64,000 nt of DNA from Hippasteria phrygiana (lineage: Eukaryota; Echinodermata; Asteroidea; Valvatida; Goniasteridae): assembly GCA_037893225.1 (NCBI GenBank), contig JAZGUH010000951.1, positions 1-64,000 on the forward strand. The letters are read 5' to 3'. Position 1 is the first letter of the stretch, and every line of letters begins with the position of its first letter. The translations under genes and the position numbers were made by a program. This document shows, one piece after another, positions 33,000-41,687 of this stretch. Under the pieces are notes generated by a model that saw only the letters and a list, made by a program, of their open reading frames with translations, was not told where the DNA came from and searched no databases.

Positions 33000-33400
33000 T
33001 ATCTATATACATAAAAGCACATAAAAAAGAAGGTATGACATTTCGTTTGAATTGTGAAATATTATAGGTGGAAGGGAAGCAGGTTACAGGTAAGGAGTTC
33101 CATAGAGAGGCATTACGAGGGGACAACAACTTGAAGAGTATTGGAACAACAGTAAAAAGGATGTGATGTGACAGCCAGGCGAGTAGAGTGCCTGAAAGTT
33201 TGGACCAGGGAACTAACGGTGAAAGGCCACTGGAACACCAACCATTGATAGTATTGATAAAATCACATACTCCTAATATAGGAAATCACATCAAAACGGT
33301 TCATAGTGTTATCCCTCGCACTAAACCAAACACAACCACTCCATGCTCAATCGGCAGACAGCATGAACACAAACATGCCAAAAGGCATTAGAATCATGAT
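33000..33400 (-). pseudogene. LINE reverse-transcriptase C-terminal fragment, same family as 39803-40024
   Basis: Minus-strand frames give GWCSSGLSPLVPWSKL, then QTFRHSTRLAVTSHPF, then SPRNASLWNSLPVTCFPSTY and ISQFKRNVIPSFL. This is the 'CS.ELSSLVP ... RTASLWNSLP ... FK' order at the end of many metazoan LINE ORF2 proteins. At least two frameshifts are needed to join the pieces. The 67-codon plus frame 33188-33391 is a shadow. Confidence 0.75.
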
Positions 33401-33656
33401 GACTTTCCGCGCCAGCGCATCTCGCAAAAAGGTCGCTTCTAATGTCCCCGCAATCAGTTCATATTTTGGGTAATAATACACCATTTTGATGACCAATTAT
33501 TATTTGAAAATGTATTCAAATTTACCTAGTCAGTTTCCCTTGTGGATTGTTTGACGAATTATAAGTTAAAAAGTCGTATCCTCATTGAGTGATCCCCACA
33601 ATGTCGCTTCCCAGGTTGTATCGTAAAATTGGGTGTGATCCCTGGCTATACGGCAT
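33401..33656. other. Short gene-free stretch
   Basis: Nothing recognised. Confidence 0.4.
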
Positions 33657-33796
33657 TCTGGGTTTATGACTTCTGACTAGCGGCCACCCGAACAAAGATA
33701 CTGACAATTTCGGAGACCGCCAACATAGGGCAAGAGAGCTCAGTTGGTAGAGCGCCGGTATGGTAACCCGGAGGTCAGTTTCTTTGTTCACTTTGA
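33657..33796 (+). mobile_element. tRNA-derived repeat with box B deleted
   Basis: It starts TCTGGGTTTATGACTTCTGA as in the 15865-16052 element. It reaches the tRNA-like core at 33730 (GGCAAGAGAGCTCAGTTGGT, GCGCCGGTATGG, CGGAGGTCA), then jumps to GTTTCTTTGTTCACTTTGAA. The roughly 24 bp holding box B and the acceptor 3' strand are missing. It cannot be a functional polymerase III promoter of the usual kind. Confidence 0.75.
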
Positions 33797-34073
33797 AAAA
33801 TTATTATTTTTAATTACATCGATAAATTCTGCAAGACTCACAGAAGGTTTTAGAGCCTATCAGAATAAACCTGTCTCCGTATTTTATTGTGAAACAAAAT
33901 CTGCCTATGCCCTTTTCACTGCAGAGATCACATTGTCATGGCAAAGGTCGGACCAAATTGAAACTACAATGGAAATTCGATCGATTCCAAAAAGTCTGAA
34001 TCAGCCACAAAATACACATTTCTATACAATGCACTTCATGTCGAAATTATCCTTACCAATAGCCACACACCCA
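33797..34073. other. Gene-free stretch
   Basis: The 112-codon frame 33744-34082 starts in the tRNA-like repeat and has no domain I recognise. Confidence 0.4.
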
Positions 34074-34205
34074 AGTGTGTAAACACCCTCAATCGTGGAC
34101 CTCCTATTGTCCTCATAATTATTGTTTGTACTTTTTTGGAAGGACCCTCATTGGTTTTGTATACGATTTTCAACCGTGGACCTTGACTCAACCATGGACC
34201 TTATT
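34074..34205 (+). mobile_element. Family L repeat, copy 2
   Basis: Same block order as 25720-25875 on the opposite strand (GTGTAAACACCCTCAATCGT, GGACCTCCTATTGTCCTC, TGGTTTTGTATACGATTTTC, AACCGTGGACCTTGACTCAA). Confidence 0.7.
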
Positions 34206-34235
34206 ACGCAACGCAACGCAACGCAACGCAACGCA
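34206..34235. repeat. (ACGCA)6 microsatellite
   Basis: Six perfect copies directly after the family L repeat. Confidence 0.95.
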
Positions 34236-34660
34236 TCAAAAATATACAGCAGCAGTAGAACGGCTATAATCCAAAATGGTTTCTACCACTTAAGTTTCGT
34301 CCTTCATTTTCCTCCATTACCACTTGATGTGCTGGTTATAGGCCTACAAGATTTGCAAAAATACATTTTTCTAACGGCAGTGCCAATTTCGCCTTTTTGA
34401 AATTTACAACAAAGAATGTCTTTGGTGAGCGATGGATGGCTTTACTATCCAACCTTGAAAGGCGCGAAAAGCCCGGTGTACATATTTCTCACAGACTCCA
34501 AGCCAAATCTATTGAATGATGTAAAGAAGGCAGAAAAAAGTGTTGGCAACACAACATAATACAGTACTGCGGTGGGAAAACACATTCTTAAAAGCGTGAC
34601 GACGTGCAACACATTCCGGTTTTGACTTTCGTTTTTCACCAATCAATTTCTATTGGAAAG
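34236..34660. other. Gene-free stretch
   Basis: Nothing recognised up to the left end of the large inverted element. Confidence 0.45.
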
Positions 34661-34703
34661 TACGGAAGCGTAGGAGGGCCACAGGAAAGTAAAACAAAAT
34701 GTG

Positions 34704-35014
34704 TTACTATCTCGCCGCGGCGAGATAGTAACTCGCCGCGGCGAGTTACTATCTCGCCGCGGCGAGTTACTATCTCGCCGCGGCGAGTTACTATCTCGCC
34801 GCGGCGAGTTACTATCTCGCCGCGGAGAGTTACTATCTCGCCGCGGCGAGTTACTATCTCGCCGCGGCGAGTTACTATCTCGCCGCGGCGAGTTAATATC
34901 TCGCCGCGGCGAGTTACTATCTCGCCGCGGAGAGTTACTATCTCGCCGCGGCGAGTTACTATCTCGCCGCGGCGAGTTACTATCTCGCCGCGGCGAGTTA
35001 CTATCTCGCCGCGG
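34704..35014. repeat. 21-bp palindromic tandem array, 15 cores
   Basis: The unit is TTACTATCTCGCCGCGGCGAG with a 14-bp palindromic core CTCGCCGCGGCGAG. The first two cores are joined by an inverted spacer, so a 28-bp perfect palindrome opens the array. Three units have CGGAGAG in place of CGGCGAG or TTAATAT in place of TTACTAT. Long frames on both strands (143-210 codons with RRGELLS or SPRRVTI repeats) come from the 21-bp period and are not genes. Confidence 0.95.
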
Positions 35015-35095
35015 ATTCGGACTGTTGGTACACGCTCGCTCTCGGTCGAGAGGCCGGTGGTGCGAAGCTACCATCCGAAAGGCGAGAGATTACCC
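35015..35095 (+). pseudogene. 28S rRNA-like segment in the left arm
   Basis: GATTCGGACTGTTGGTACAC, then GCTCTCGGTCGAGAGGCC, then GGTGGTGCGAAGCTACCATC. This follows the 28S rRNA stretch 'GGTTCAGACATTTGGTGTA...GAGGCCAATGGTGCGAAGCTACCATC...GGGATTATGACTGAACGCC', shortly before the 3' terminal domain (recalled family knowledge). It matches 38464-38545 inverted. Confidence 0.75.
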
Positions 35096-35098
35096 TTA

Positions 35099-35345
35099 CA
35101 AAAATGTGGGAACACCATGGGGATTTTATGACACCATGGGAACACAATGGGGATGTTATGGACACAATGGGATTTTATGGACACCATGGGAACACCATGG
35201 GGATTTTATGGACACCATGGGAACATCATGGGAATTTTATGAACACCATGAGATCACCATGGGAAATGTATGGACACCATGGAAACACCATGGGGATTTT
35301 ATGGACACCATGGAAACACCATGGGAATTTTGAACACCATTGGGA
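35099..35345. repeat. ACCATGGGGATTTTATGG tandem array
   Basis: Units of about 30-32 bp alternate ACACCATGGGAACACCATGG and GGATTTTATGG. The CCATGG hexamer recurs about a dozen times. The inverted counterpart is 38296-38460. Frames with GNTMGILWTPW-like repeats are by-products. Confidence 0.9.
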
Positions 35346-35399
35346 TTTTGTTAATATAGTTTTCTGTTGAACAAACACACAGGAAACCACAAAAATTGT

Positions 35400-35740
35400 C
35401 CCATGAAAATCCGCATGGGGTGCATTGAGAAGTCTGCATTGGACAATTCCCATGGAGTGCATTGGACAATCTCCACGGGGTGCGTGGGGCAATCGAGTGC
35501 ATGAGACAATCCCCATGGGTGTATGGAACAAGCCTCACGGGGTGCATGCATCCCCATATGGTGCATGGGGCAATCCCCATGGGGTGCATGGGATAAATCC
35601 CATGGCGTACGTGGGAAAGTTCCATGGGAAAATTTGGAATCCTTCGGGAAATGACATGGAATTCTGAAATCATTCATTGGAAAAACTCCATGGGAAAAAT
35701 TCCATGCTACATGGTGGCTAATTCACCATGTAATTCCCAC
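35400..35740. repeat. Degenerate CATGGGGTGCATGG repeats
   Basis: Imperfect units (CCATGGGGTGCATGGG, ACAATCCCCATGGG, TTCCATGGGAAAA) continue the CCATGG theme with decaying regularity. Confidence 0.8.
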
Positions 35741-35905
35741 ACTGTAAAAAAAATTCCTGTAATTTTACGGTAAATTCCCAGTAAAACGGGTTGCCAGCGA
35801 AAAACCGTAAAATTTACGGGAATTTCCCGTAAAATGTCTCTAGGGTTGAAGCAAAAAACGGGAAGTGCACAGTAAATTTACAGGATTTGTAACAAAGATA
35901 GGCGT
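35741..35905. mobile_element. CACTGTAAAA-type small element
   Basis: Opens CACACTGTAAAAAAAATTCC and contains repeated TTTTACGG/CCGTAAAA and GGGAATTTCCCGTAAA inverted words. The right end is probably GCACAGTAAATTTACAGG. Compact and self-complementary. Confidence 0.5.
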
Positions 35906-36237
35906 CCCTTCGTGATCGTGAAAACGAAAATCTCAGTTGACCTACTTTAACGCCTTTCCGCCGTGCCGTTTTCTACGCGTTCAAGGGGCAGGCATGTTTG
36001 CGTCTCTTCGTGAAAACGCAAAATGCAATTATCGAAATGCCTGCCCCTTGCATCATTAATGTAATTTGGAAATGAATGATGATTTGCTTGCAGAAGCATG
36101 TCAAAATGGTTTATAAGTACAGTGTTTTAAAGCAAAATAGTGAAAAAACCGAAAACGAAAATATTGTAAATTTTGACATGCGTGTCTCTTCGTGAAAACG
36201 GTGATTTGTTTGAATAAAACATATTGTGGTCAAGGGT
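35906..36237. repeat. TCTCTTCGTGAAAACG repeats with an inverted pair
   Basis: GCGT.TCTTCGTGAAAACG appears three times (about 35903, 35999 and 36180). AAGGGGCAGGCA at 35984 and TGCCTGCCCCTT at 36040 form an inverted pair. Confidence 0.6.
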
Positions 36238-36537
36238 ACGGCTGAACGCCTTTATTCAGAATCTCTGCCGGTGCGCGGCGATACCGCCGGCGTCCCGCCC
36301 GAGGGCGGCCCGCCTCGCCGCGACACTTTCTGTGGGGGGCCGGGCCGATCCCGCCTACTCCACCCGCGGTCACCCAAGCCGGCGGCCGCGAGCCAGCGTG
36401 CGGAACCTGCACCGCCGTATCGAGAGGGATGCCAGATGACTTGTAGACGACTTGGGTATGGATCGGGGTGTCGTGCCTAGTGAGGCAGCCGCTTCACTGC
36501 GATCTGCTGAAACTAAATCTTCGATCCGAGGGATTTT
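36238..36537 (+). pseudogene. 28S rRNA 3'-terminal fragment
   Basis: From ACGGCTGAACGCCTTTATTC (normal: GACTGAACGCCTCTAAGTC) through a GC-rich variable domain, CGAGAGGGATGCCAGATGAC, TTGTAGACGACTTGGGTATG, GATCGGGGTGTCGTGCC and CACTGCGATCTGCTGAAACT to CGATCCGAGGGATTTT. This is the 3' end of a metazoan large-subunit rRNA in plus orientation. About 300 bp are present, followed by GC-rich DNA (CCCGCGCGCAAACGGGCGAA) that may be external spacer, which would point to a DNA-level capture. The 5' part is missing, so it is not a functional rRNA gene. Confidence 0.8.
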
Positions 36538-36884
36538 CCCGCGCGCAAACGGGCGAATCTTTCGGCCGAGGGGAGAGAATTAGAAGAAGAGAAGATTGCC
36601 CGATACCCCGATACCCCGTTGCTATTTGGGACGATTCAGCTGTGGGGACGATTCAGCTATGGGCAGCGAAGGTCAGGCGCGAAGAGAGGAGTCCCCCTGT
36701 GCCCCCTGTTAGTGCCCCCTGTGCCCCGACATATATCGAGTGCCCCTTTTCACGTCTACCCCCCCCCCCCCCCCAATAAAAACGACCTTGCTAAGTTGCT
36801 ATGCCTGTATATATTTTATGAACGAGGCCCGTATAAGTACACAATCGCCGCAACATTTAAATTTCCTTCATGCTGCTGGCCCTG
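36538..36884. other. Possible rDNA spacer and a poly(C) block
   Basis: GC-rich sequence with short tandems (GATACCCC twice, GGGACGATTCAGCT twice). ATATATCGAGTGCCCCTTTT and CACGTCTACC precede 16 C (36759-36774). A near-copy of that block is at 38226-38270. Confidence 0.5.
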
Positions 36885-37075
36885 AATGTGCCCCCTGTGC
36901 CCCCACTGAAAAATGTTGGTCCCTCCAGTGCCCCCACTGAAGAATATTAGTTCCCCTGTGCTCTCACTAAACATTCTGGTGTCCCCTGTGTCCCCACTAA
37001 AAATGCTGGTGCCCTCCTTGCCACAGCCGGTTGCGAATGCTGGACTGCTGGTGCCTCGGGTCCTCACCTAAAATG
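36885..37075. repeat. GTGCCCCCACTGAAAAATG minisatellite
   Basis: About five imperfect units of 38-40 bp: TGTGCCCCCACTGAAAAATG, TTGGTCCCTCCAGTGCCC and so on. The minus frame shows a GGTGG/GDTGD periodicity that reflects this. Confidence 0.8.
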
Positions 37076-37289
37076 CTGTTGCCATGCATGGACCCCCCAC
37101 TCATAATTATTGTGTCCCCAATGAAAATCCTTGGCAACATCACTGCACAATTTCCCCCTAAATTGTTAAGAGTACGTTGCTGGCCATTCTAAGCTGTACA
37201 AACAATATGAATCTATGCTTTTTCCAATCACTCCGGTCGAATGTGTGGAGGGAGCTGGATTCAAGCACTCTCATTGTTCAAAATAATAA

Positions 37290-37815
37290 AAATTGTTGGC
37301 TCAGTGGAAGAGCAAGTGGCACATTACTGAAGTTAAGCAACGTTGATTGTAGGCAGTACTATACTTGGATGGGAAACCACACCACGTATTGCTTGCATTA
37401 GCGTGCCTGGTAACAATTGTAGGACCCTTTTGGGCAAGTTTGGGCCAGCCCATTTGGGACCCAAGTGGCCCCATCGGCCAAAACTGTATGGGGCCCATGG
37501 GCAACCCAATTGGGCCACTCAGTTTCCCATCAAAGGCCCAACAGGGCCCCACTTGGGCTTGCTGGCTGGGAAATAGTGCATTAATTGTTCTGGGGCACGA
37601 CAGGCCCTTATTCATCGCAAAAGGGTCACGTCCTTCGGATGGGACGTTAAGCCGGAGGTCTCGTGTGCTCTATGGGATTAGTGCACGTAAAAGAACCCAG
37701 AGCACCTGTCGTGAAAGAGTATAAGGGTTTGCCCCGGTGATTGTGGTGCCCTCAGCACACATCCTGTAATTGGCGCTTGCGTTGTTGGATGTTGAATGAA
37801 ATAAAATAAATGCTA
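37290..37815 (+). mobile_element. 5S rRNA-derived SINE
   Basis: The head carries 5S internal promoter elements: box A-like GAAGTTAAGCAACGTTG (37329-37345) and box C-like TACTTGGATGGGAAACC (37362-37378). The body has a GGGCC-rich segment (37430-37560). Then comes CCTTCGGATGGGACGTTAAG...GTGCACGTAAAAGAACCC, a module I recognise as recurring in marine-invertebrate SINEs, though I cannot name the domain with certainty. The tail is an A-rich AATAAAATAAATGC. Confidence 0.75.
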
Positions 37816-38225
37816 AAAAGTACATGAATTGTTTTGTAACAGACATTTTACATTAAGTTAATTTTTTGCAATTTAATGTTTAATGAAAGCAAACAGTTTT
37901 TTAAGTATAATGTGTACATTTAAATTAAATTGCATATCTTTCAAAACAAATCTATTGATCAAGAAGTGGTTATATAGCGAATTTCTTTTTGTACTTTTTC
38001 ACAGCCAATGGGCCATTCAGATCTTATACAGGGTGTCAAAAAAATGCCCCTCTCAGGGTTGTAGCAGAATTCAAAAAAATGAAATGTTTTTTTCTACTTT
38101 TCTTACATATTGTGAAGCATATCTATTTGTACTATTTTCTGTAAAATTGCCACTTTAACAATAGGAAAATTATGTCCCCGCTCCCTTTTTGATCTGTAAA
38201 AATCCCTGTCTACCTCTCAGCATGG
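37816..38225. other. AT-rich gene-free stretch
   Basis: A 91-codon frame at 37883-38158 has no recognised domain. Confidence 0.45.
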
Positions 38226-38270
38226 ATATATCGAGTTCCCTTTTCCACGTCTACCCCCCCCCCCCCCCCC
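38226..38270. repeat. Repeated block ending in a 17-nt C run
   Basis: ATATATCGAGTTCCCTTTTC and CACGTCTACC before poly(C) repeat 36730-36774 in the same orientation, about 1.5 kb apart. Confidence 0.8.
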
Positions 38271-38295
38271 ACAAAAAACGTATCTTGCTACGCCT

Positions 38296-38460
38296 ATGCA
38301 TGGTGTCCATAAAATCCCCGTGGTGTTTCCACAGTGTCCATAAAATCCCCATGGTGTCCATAAAATCCCATTGGTGTCCATAACATCCCCATGGTGTTCC
38401 CATGGTGTCATAAAATCCCCATGGTGTTCCCATGGTGTTCCTATAGTGTTCCCACGTTTT
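38296..38460. repeat. CCATGGTGTCCATAAAATCC array, right arm
   Basis: Inverse of the 35099-35345 array, with about five units, ending at CCACGTTTTTGTAA. Confidence 0.9.
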
Positions 38461-38463
38461 TGT

Positions 38464-38545
38464 AACGGTAATCTCACGGATGGTAGCTTCGCACCACCGG
38501 CCTCTCGACCGAGAGCGAGCGTGTACCAACGGTCCGAATTCGCGG
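38464..38545 (-). pseudogene. 28S rRNA-like segment in the right arm
   Basis: On the minus strand: ATTCGGACCGTTGGTACACG, CTCTCGGTCGAGAGGCC, GGTGGTGCGAAGCTACCATC, CGTGAGATTACCG. It is slightly closer to 28S than the left copy because it keeps CCATCCGTGAGATTA without the extra AAAGGC bases. Confidence 0.75.
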
Positions 38546-38600
38546 CGAAATAGTAACTCGCCGCGGCGAGATATTAACTCGCCGCGGCAAGATAGTAACA
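38546..38600. repeat. Short CTCGCCGCGG array, right arm
   Basis: Three cores (one truncated) with TAGTAA/TATTAA spacers, the inverted counterpart of 34704-35014. Confidence 0.9.
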
Positions 38601-38640
38601 CAATTTTTTTACTTTCCTGTGGCCCTTCTACGCTTCCGTA

Positions 38641-39802
38641 ATATAGTCACTTTATGCCTTGGCATGCGTGTCTTCTTTTGGGCTTTTGCGGGTAATCGAT
38701 TTTCATCCAAAATTAATCTATTTTCATCTGAAAAGTAGCCACGTCGTTCTCTTACATCTTAAAATGGCACAAAAAATGAAATTGGCAACTAAAAATGAAA
38801 GTGTTGGAGGTGAACGAAGCAAGTTGGTAATGTTAAGCACTGGAACAAATCTCATACTCTAAATTTCCGCCCAACACTGCTTTCTTCTAGTCAGCACGTA
38901 CTTACTTTTGACCCATCAGTGCTGGCCGTTAACCCTGCAGACAATCGGCCCTTTTCACGTCCGCAACTCACCCCGTGGTCCGTAAGCTTGTAATCGGATC
39001 ATAATTCGAACGTAACCAACTGTTAACCGGCTGCACTTCTCCCAATGGTCTTTCTATTGTCCATCAAGCAATTTCACACCTTTCCAGTAAATGAGGCGAA
39101 CTGGAATGAAGTCTACCGTGTCGAGCCGTACAGGTAGACGAACTCGGATGAAAAAGCCAAACACTGCCTAAAAAGTCGGTTTTCGTGACGTGCGACCCAC
39201 AAGTGGCGAGTTGGCCAGTCGAGCGTGCACCATAATGCTGAATCATTATCAATACATTGTCAACTGTCAAAATATTTTCGTTGTTGTATTATGCGAGGTG
39301 CCAAGAACATTACCGTCACCATCCATTGTAAAAGCCCAGAACAGTTTTTTGAGAGGGCTAATAAAAACATCTAGTTTTTAGCCAAATTTCGTAATTAATT
39401 TCTGTAGCTTTTGAGTCCATCACCGACATCGTCTTGGCATAAACTGTTGAAATTTGTTTTAATAAAAAAGTAATCCTTGCGTGACGACGCGACAAAATAG
39501 GAATTTTCTTACCACCCAAATCCCATTAATTCCGGTCTACTTCAAACCGGAGGAACAGTGACCAAGCAGGTTTTAGATCATGTCGTGTCATTGAACTAAG
39601 AGAACTCTCTGCCAGTAACCTCGGGGGTGAGTTGGACAAGCTTTTTAGGCCAGCTTCTTCCACGCACTGACCGCTTGCGTTATGTAAGAGAGCAATGTGG
39701 CTATTTTCCAGTAAAAAACACAAACGGCGGAAAATCAGTTATACCTGCATGCAATATAATCCCCTTGCTGGTCATATAAAACGCAAATCGTGTTTCAAAT
39801 CT
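38641..39802. other. Gene-free stretch
   Basis: Several frames of about 60-68 codons, none recognised. Confidence 0.45.
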
Positions 39803-40024
39803 GGTTGGTTAGGACCCAGCGTCTTCCCTGGAACCCCTTCATCATGTCCGACGCCATGTTGCTTCATTGAGCCTCTTTTATCGATACTATCATGGAAGGT
39901 GTTCCAGTGGCCTTTCATCATTAGTTCCCCTGTCCAAACTTTCGGGTACTCTACTCGCCTGGCTGTCTCATTTTCCCCTCGTACTGCCTCTCTTTGGAAC
40001 TCCTTTGTAACCCACCCTTCCTCC
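39803..40024 (+). pseudogene. LINE reverse-transcriptase C-terminal fragment
   Basis: One frame reads DPASSLEPLHHVRRHVASLS, then LFYRYYHGRCSSGLSSLVPL. A second frame continues VQTFGYSTRLAVSFSPRTAS and LWNSF. This is the 'RR.VASLSLFYRYYHG.CS.ELSSLVP...PRTASLWNSL' end of metazoan LINE ORF2 proteins. A frameshift lies near 39920 and an in-frame stop before DPAS. It breaks off at 40024 where mariner sequence starts. Same family as 33000-33400. Confidence 0.8.
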
Positions 40025-40620
40025 TACGAGTGCGATCAAAAAGTTCCGAGACTGCGCCTATAACAAGCAAAAACCGTACGTGATTTAAATCTGGCCGCCA
40101 TCCCCTTCAAAGTAGTCCCCTTGTGCAGCGATACACCGCTCCCAGCGCTCCTGCCACGCTTGGAACGCTCCCTGGAAATCCCGTTCCGTAAGCGCGTCAA
40201 GCACCATCTGCGATTCTCGCTGGATCTCCTAATCCACAGTGTAAAAACGGCGACCCTTCAGCTTGAACTTCATTTTGGGGAACAGAAAGAAGTCGCAGGG
40301 AGCCAAATCCGGCGAGTGTGGGTGTGTTGTTAATGTTGGGGGCGAGAAACTCGCGCGTTTTCAACGCGCTGTGAGCGGGCGCGTTGTCATGTTGGAGCAC
40401 CCAATTGCCAGCGCGCCATAATTATCAGGCCGTTTGCGCCGAATGTTCTCCCTCAGACGTCTCAGAACGGTGCACTAGAACTCAGCGTTGACAGTCTGAC
40501 CCTGGGGTATCGGGAGGAATTCACGGTGCACAGCTAGCCCCGCGAATGTCAAAGAAAACGATGAGCATGCTCTTGGTTGCGCTCCTGACCTGACGCAATT
40601 TAAATAAAAGACTTTGATAA
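40025..40620 (-). pseudogene. Broken mariner transposase, C-terminal half
   Basis: The outer end TACGAGTGCGATCAAAAAG follows a TA. On the minus strand the pieces are KSMLIVFFDIRG, VHREFLPIPQGQTVN, RRLRENIRRK, LQHDNAPAHSALKTREFLAP (second catalytic Asp in HDN), SPDLAPCDFFLFPKMKFKLK (third catalytic Asp region) and WERCIAAQGDYFEGD. Stops and frameshifts separate them. The N-terminal DNA-binding part and first catalytic Asp are absent. It sits inside the LINE at 39803-40024. Confidence 0.85.
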
Positions 40621-40742
40621 GTAAAGGGAAAAATGTCCCAGATCTAACCTCAGGACCTAGAATTAAGAGAGACCGGAGCCAAAGCTGTATTCAAGGATGG
40701 AATGGCCCGGAGATGGGTGTCTGACCGTGTCTCCAAGAAAGT
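40621..40742. other. Short gene-free stretch
   Basis: Nothing recognised. Confidence 0.4.
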
Positions 40743-40763
40743 GGGGGGGGGGGGGGGGGGGGG
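40743..40763. repeat. Poly(G) run, 21 nt
   Basis: A G run placed just outside the family I repeat end. Confidence 0.9.
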
Positions 40764-40769
40764 TGAGCT

Positions 40770-40970
40770 GGTCTCACCGACGGTGGAAGTTACCCCTCCT
40801 GGGTCTATAGGACTGACTTGAAATTGGGATAAGTTCTCTAGAATCTGTTGAAGAATTACCGGTATCCTCTATTTAGATCTGGGCCCAGCAGGAAAACCAG
40901 GGTGGTGGGGCTGGCAACCAAAATGCGCCAACCCTATCATTCCTGATAGTAGCCCTTTAGGTCTTCAGTC
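40770..40970 (-). mobile_element. Family I repeat, copy 4
   Basis: On the minus strand: TAAAGGGCTACTATCAGGAA, GGTTGGCGCATTTTGGTTGC, TTTTCCTGCTGGGCCCAGAT, AACTTATCCCAATTTCAAGT, GGTAACTTCCACCGTCGGTG. Confidence 0.6.
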
Positions 40971-41144
40971 CAAACTCCTGACTCGTTGCGCTATGGCTTT
41001 GGTCACGTAAAAGCCTGGTTTCCATACCGACGTAAAAAACGCAGAGAGCAACACAAACAGCACCCAAACTACAGCGCAGACATATGGAAACATTTCCTCC
41101 GTAAACGTCGCGGGCATCCCGCCCAGACAGACGTAAACTATCTC

Positions 41145-41250
41145 GCAGTACGATCAGATTTTGCGCGTTCCACGTGGAATTATAATTGATGTGATTGGAC
41201 AATAATTCACAAGCTGTGTTGACGCGATTTCACCGTGCGATAGGTCAATT
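41145..41250. mobile_element. Family C MITE, partial
   Basis: GATTTTGCGCGTTCCACGTG, AATTATAATTGATGTGATTG, GACAATAATTCACAAGCTG and the end GCGATAGGTCAATT match the right part of 63489-63668. Confidence 0.75.
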
Positions 41251-41687
41251 GCTTTCCGGTTGTCTGTGAATGAAAATTTGCATATTCATAAACCAAAGCA
41301 TGATGTCATCAGAGGCACAACATAGCACTGTGTACACAAACAAATCAAGCATTCTTTCAACCCCTTGGGCACGGTATTTTATGGGAGACGTCAGGGTGTC
41401 GCGGCGGTTCTGGCAGCCAAGCGAACCGTTACAATGTGTTGTACAGTCAAGCGTATCATAACAATAATCCAACAATGGATTGAAACTGCACAAACGGCGG
41501 CCAATGGCGTCATCCGGCCTGGTGGCACTTTTTTTGGCGTCCACAGACGTCATCCGTACGCAAAGGGTTTTAACTGCATACCCAAAAATAGCTCGTTTGG
41601 AACAAATTTCCAACTTTTCTTATTATTACGATTTGTGGACAATGGGTTACTTCTTATGGAAACAAAAAGAGCGCACTCTTGTAGGAG
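41251..41687. other. Overlapping opposite frames, no recognised gene
   Basis: A 122-codon minus frame (41245-41613) and a 108-codon plus frame (41365-41691) overlap. Neither has a recognised motif. Confidence 0.35.

Larger units (their letters stand above)
34661..38640. mobile_element. 3.98-kb composite element with 28S rRNA-bearing inverted arms
   Basis: The left end TACGGAAGCGTAGGAGGGCC and, inverted, the right end TACGGAAGCGTAGAAGGGCC match for about 60 bp with few differences. Both lie at TA, as for Tc1/mariner-like insertions. Each arm then holds, in the same order, CTCGCCGCGG palindromes (15 cores left, 3 right), about 75 bp of 28S-like sequence, TTACAAAAA.GTGGGAACAC, and an array of ACCATGGGGATTTTATGG-type units. 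The left arm spans about 685 bp and the right about 345 bp. The middle holds CATGGGG repeats, a ZGTAAA-type MITE, a 28S 3' end, a GTGCCCCC minisatellite and a 5S-derived SINE. There is no transposase, polymerase or integrase, so it would be non-autonomous. Alternatively the two arms could be separate insertions in opposite orientation. Confidence 0.6.

Noticed and set aside
34704..35014. CRISPR-like regular array
   Set aside because: Units are contiguous with no unique spacers, and the context is eukaryotic.
34604..35333. Open frames of 143-210 codons on both strands
   Set aside because: They are the 21-bp palindromic array and CCATGG array read in different phases. Period divisible by three and no stop explains them.
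34661..38640. Polinton or other autonomous large transposon
   Set aside because: No polymerase, integrase, transposase or capsid-like frame in the interior.
39695..40063. 122-codon frame as a single protein
   Set aside because: It joins a frameshifted LINE end to mariner terminal sequence; only parts of it are in the true LINE frame.
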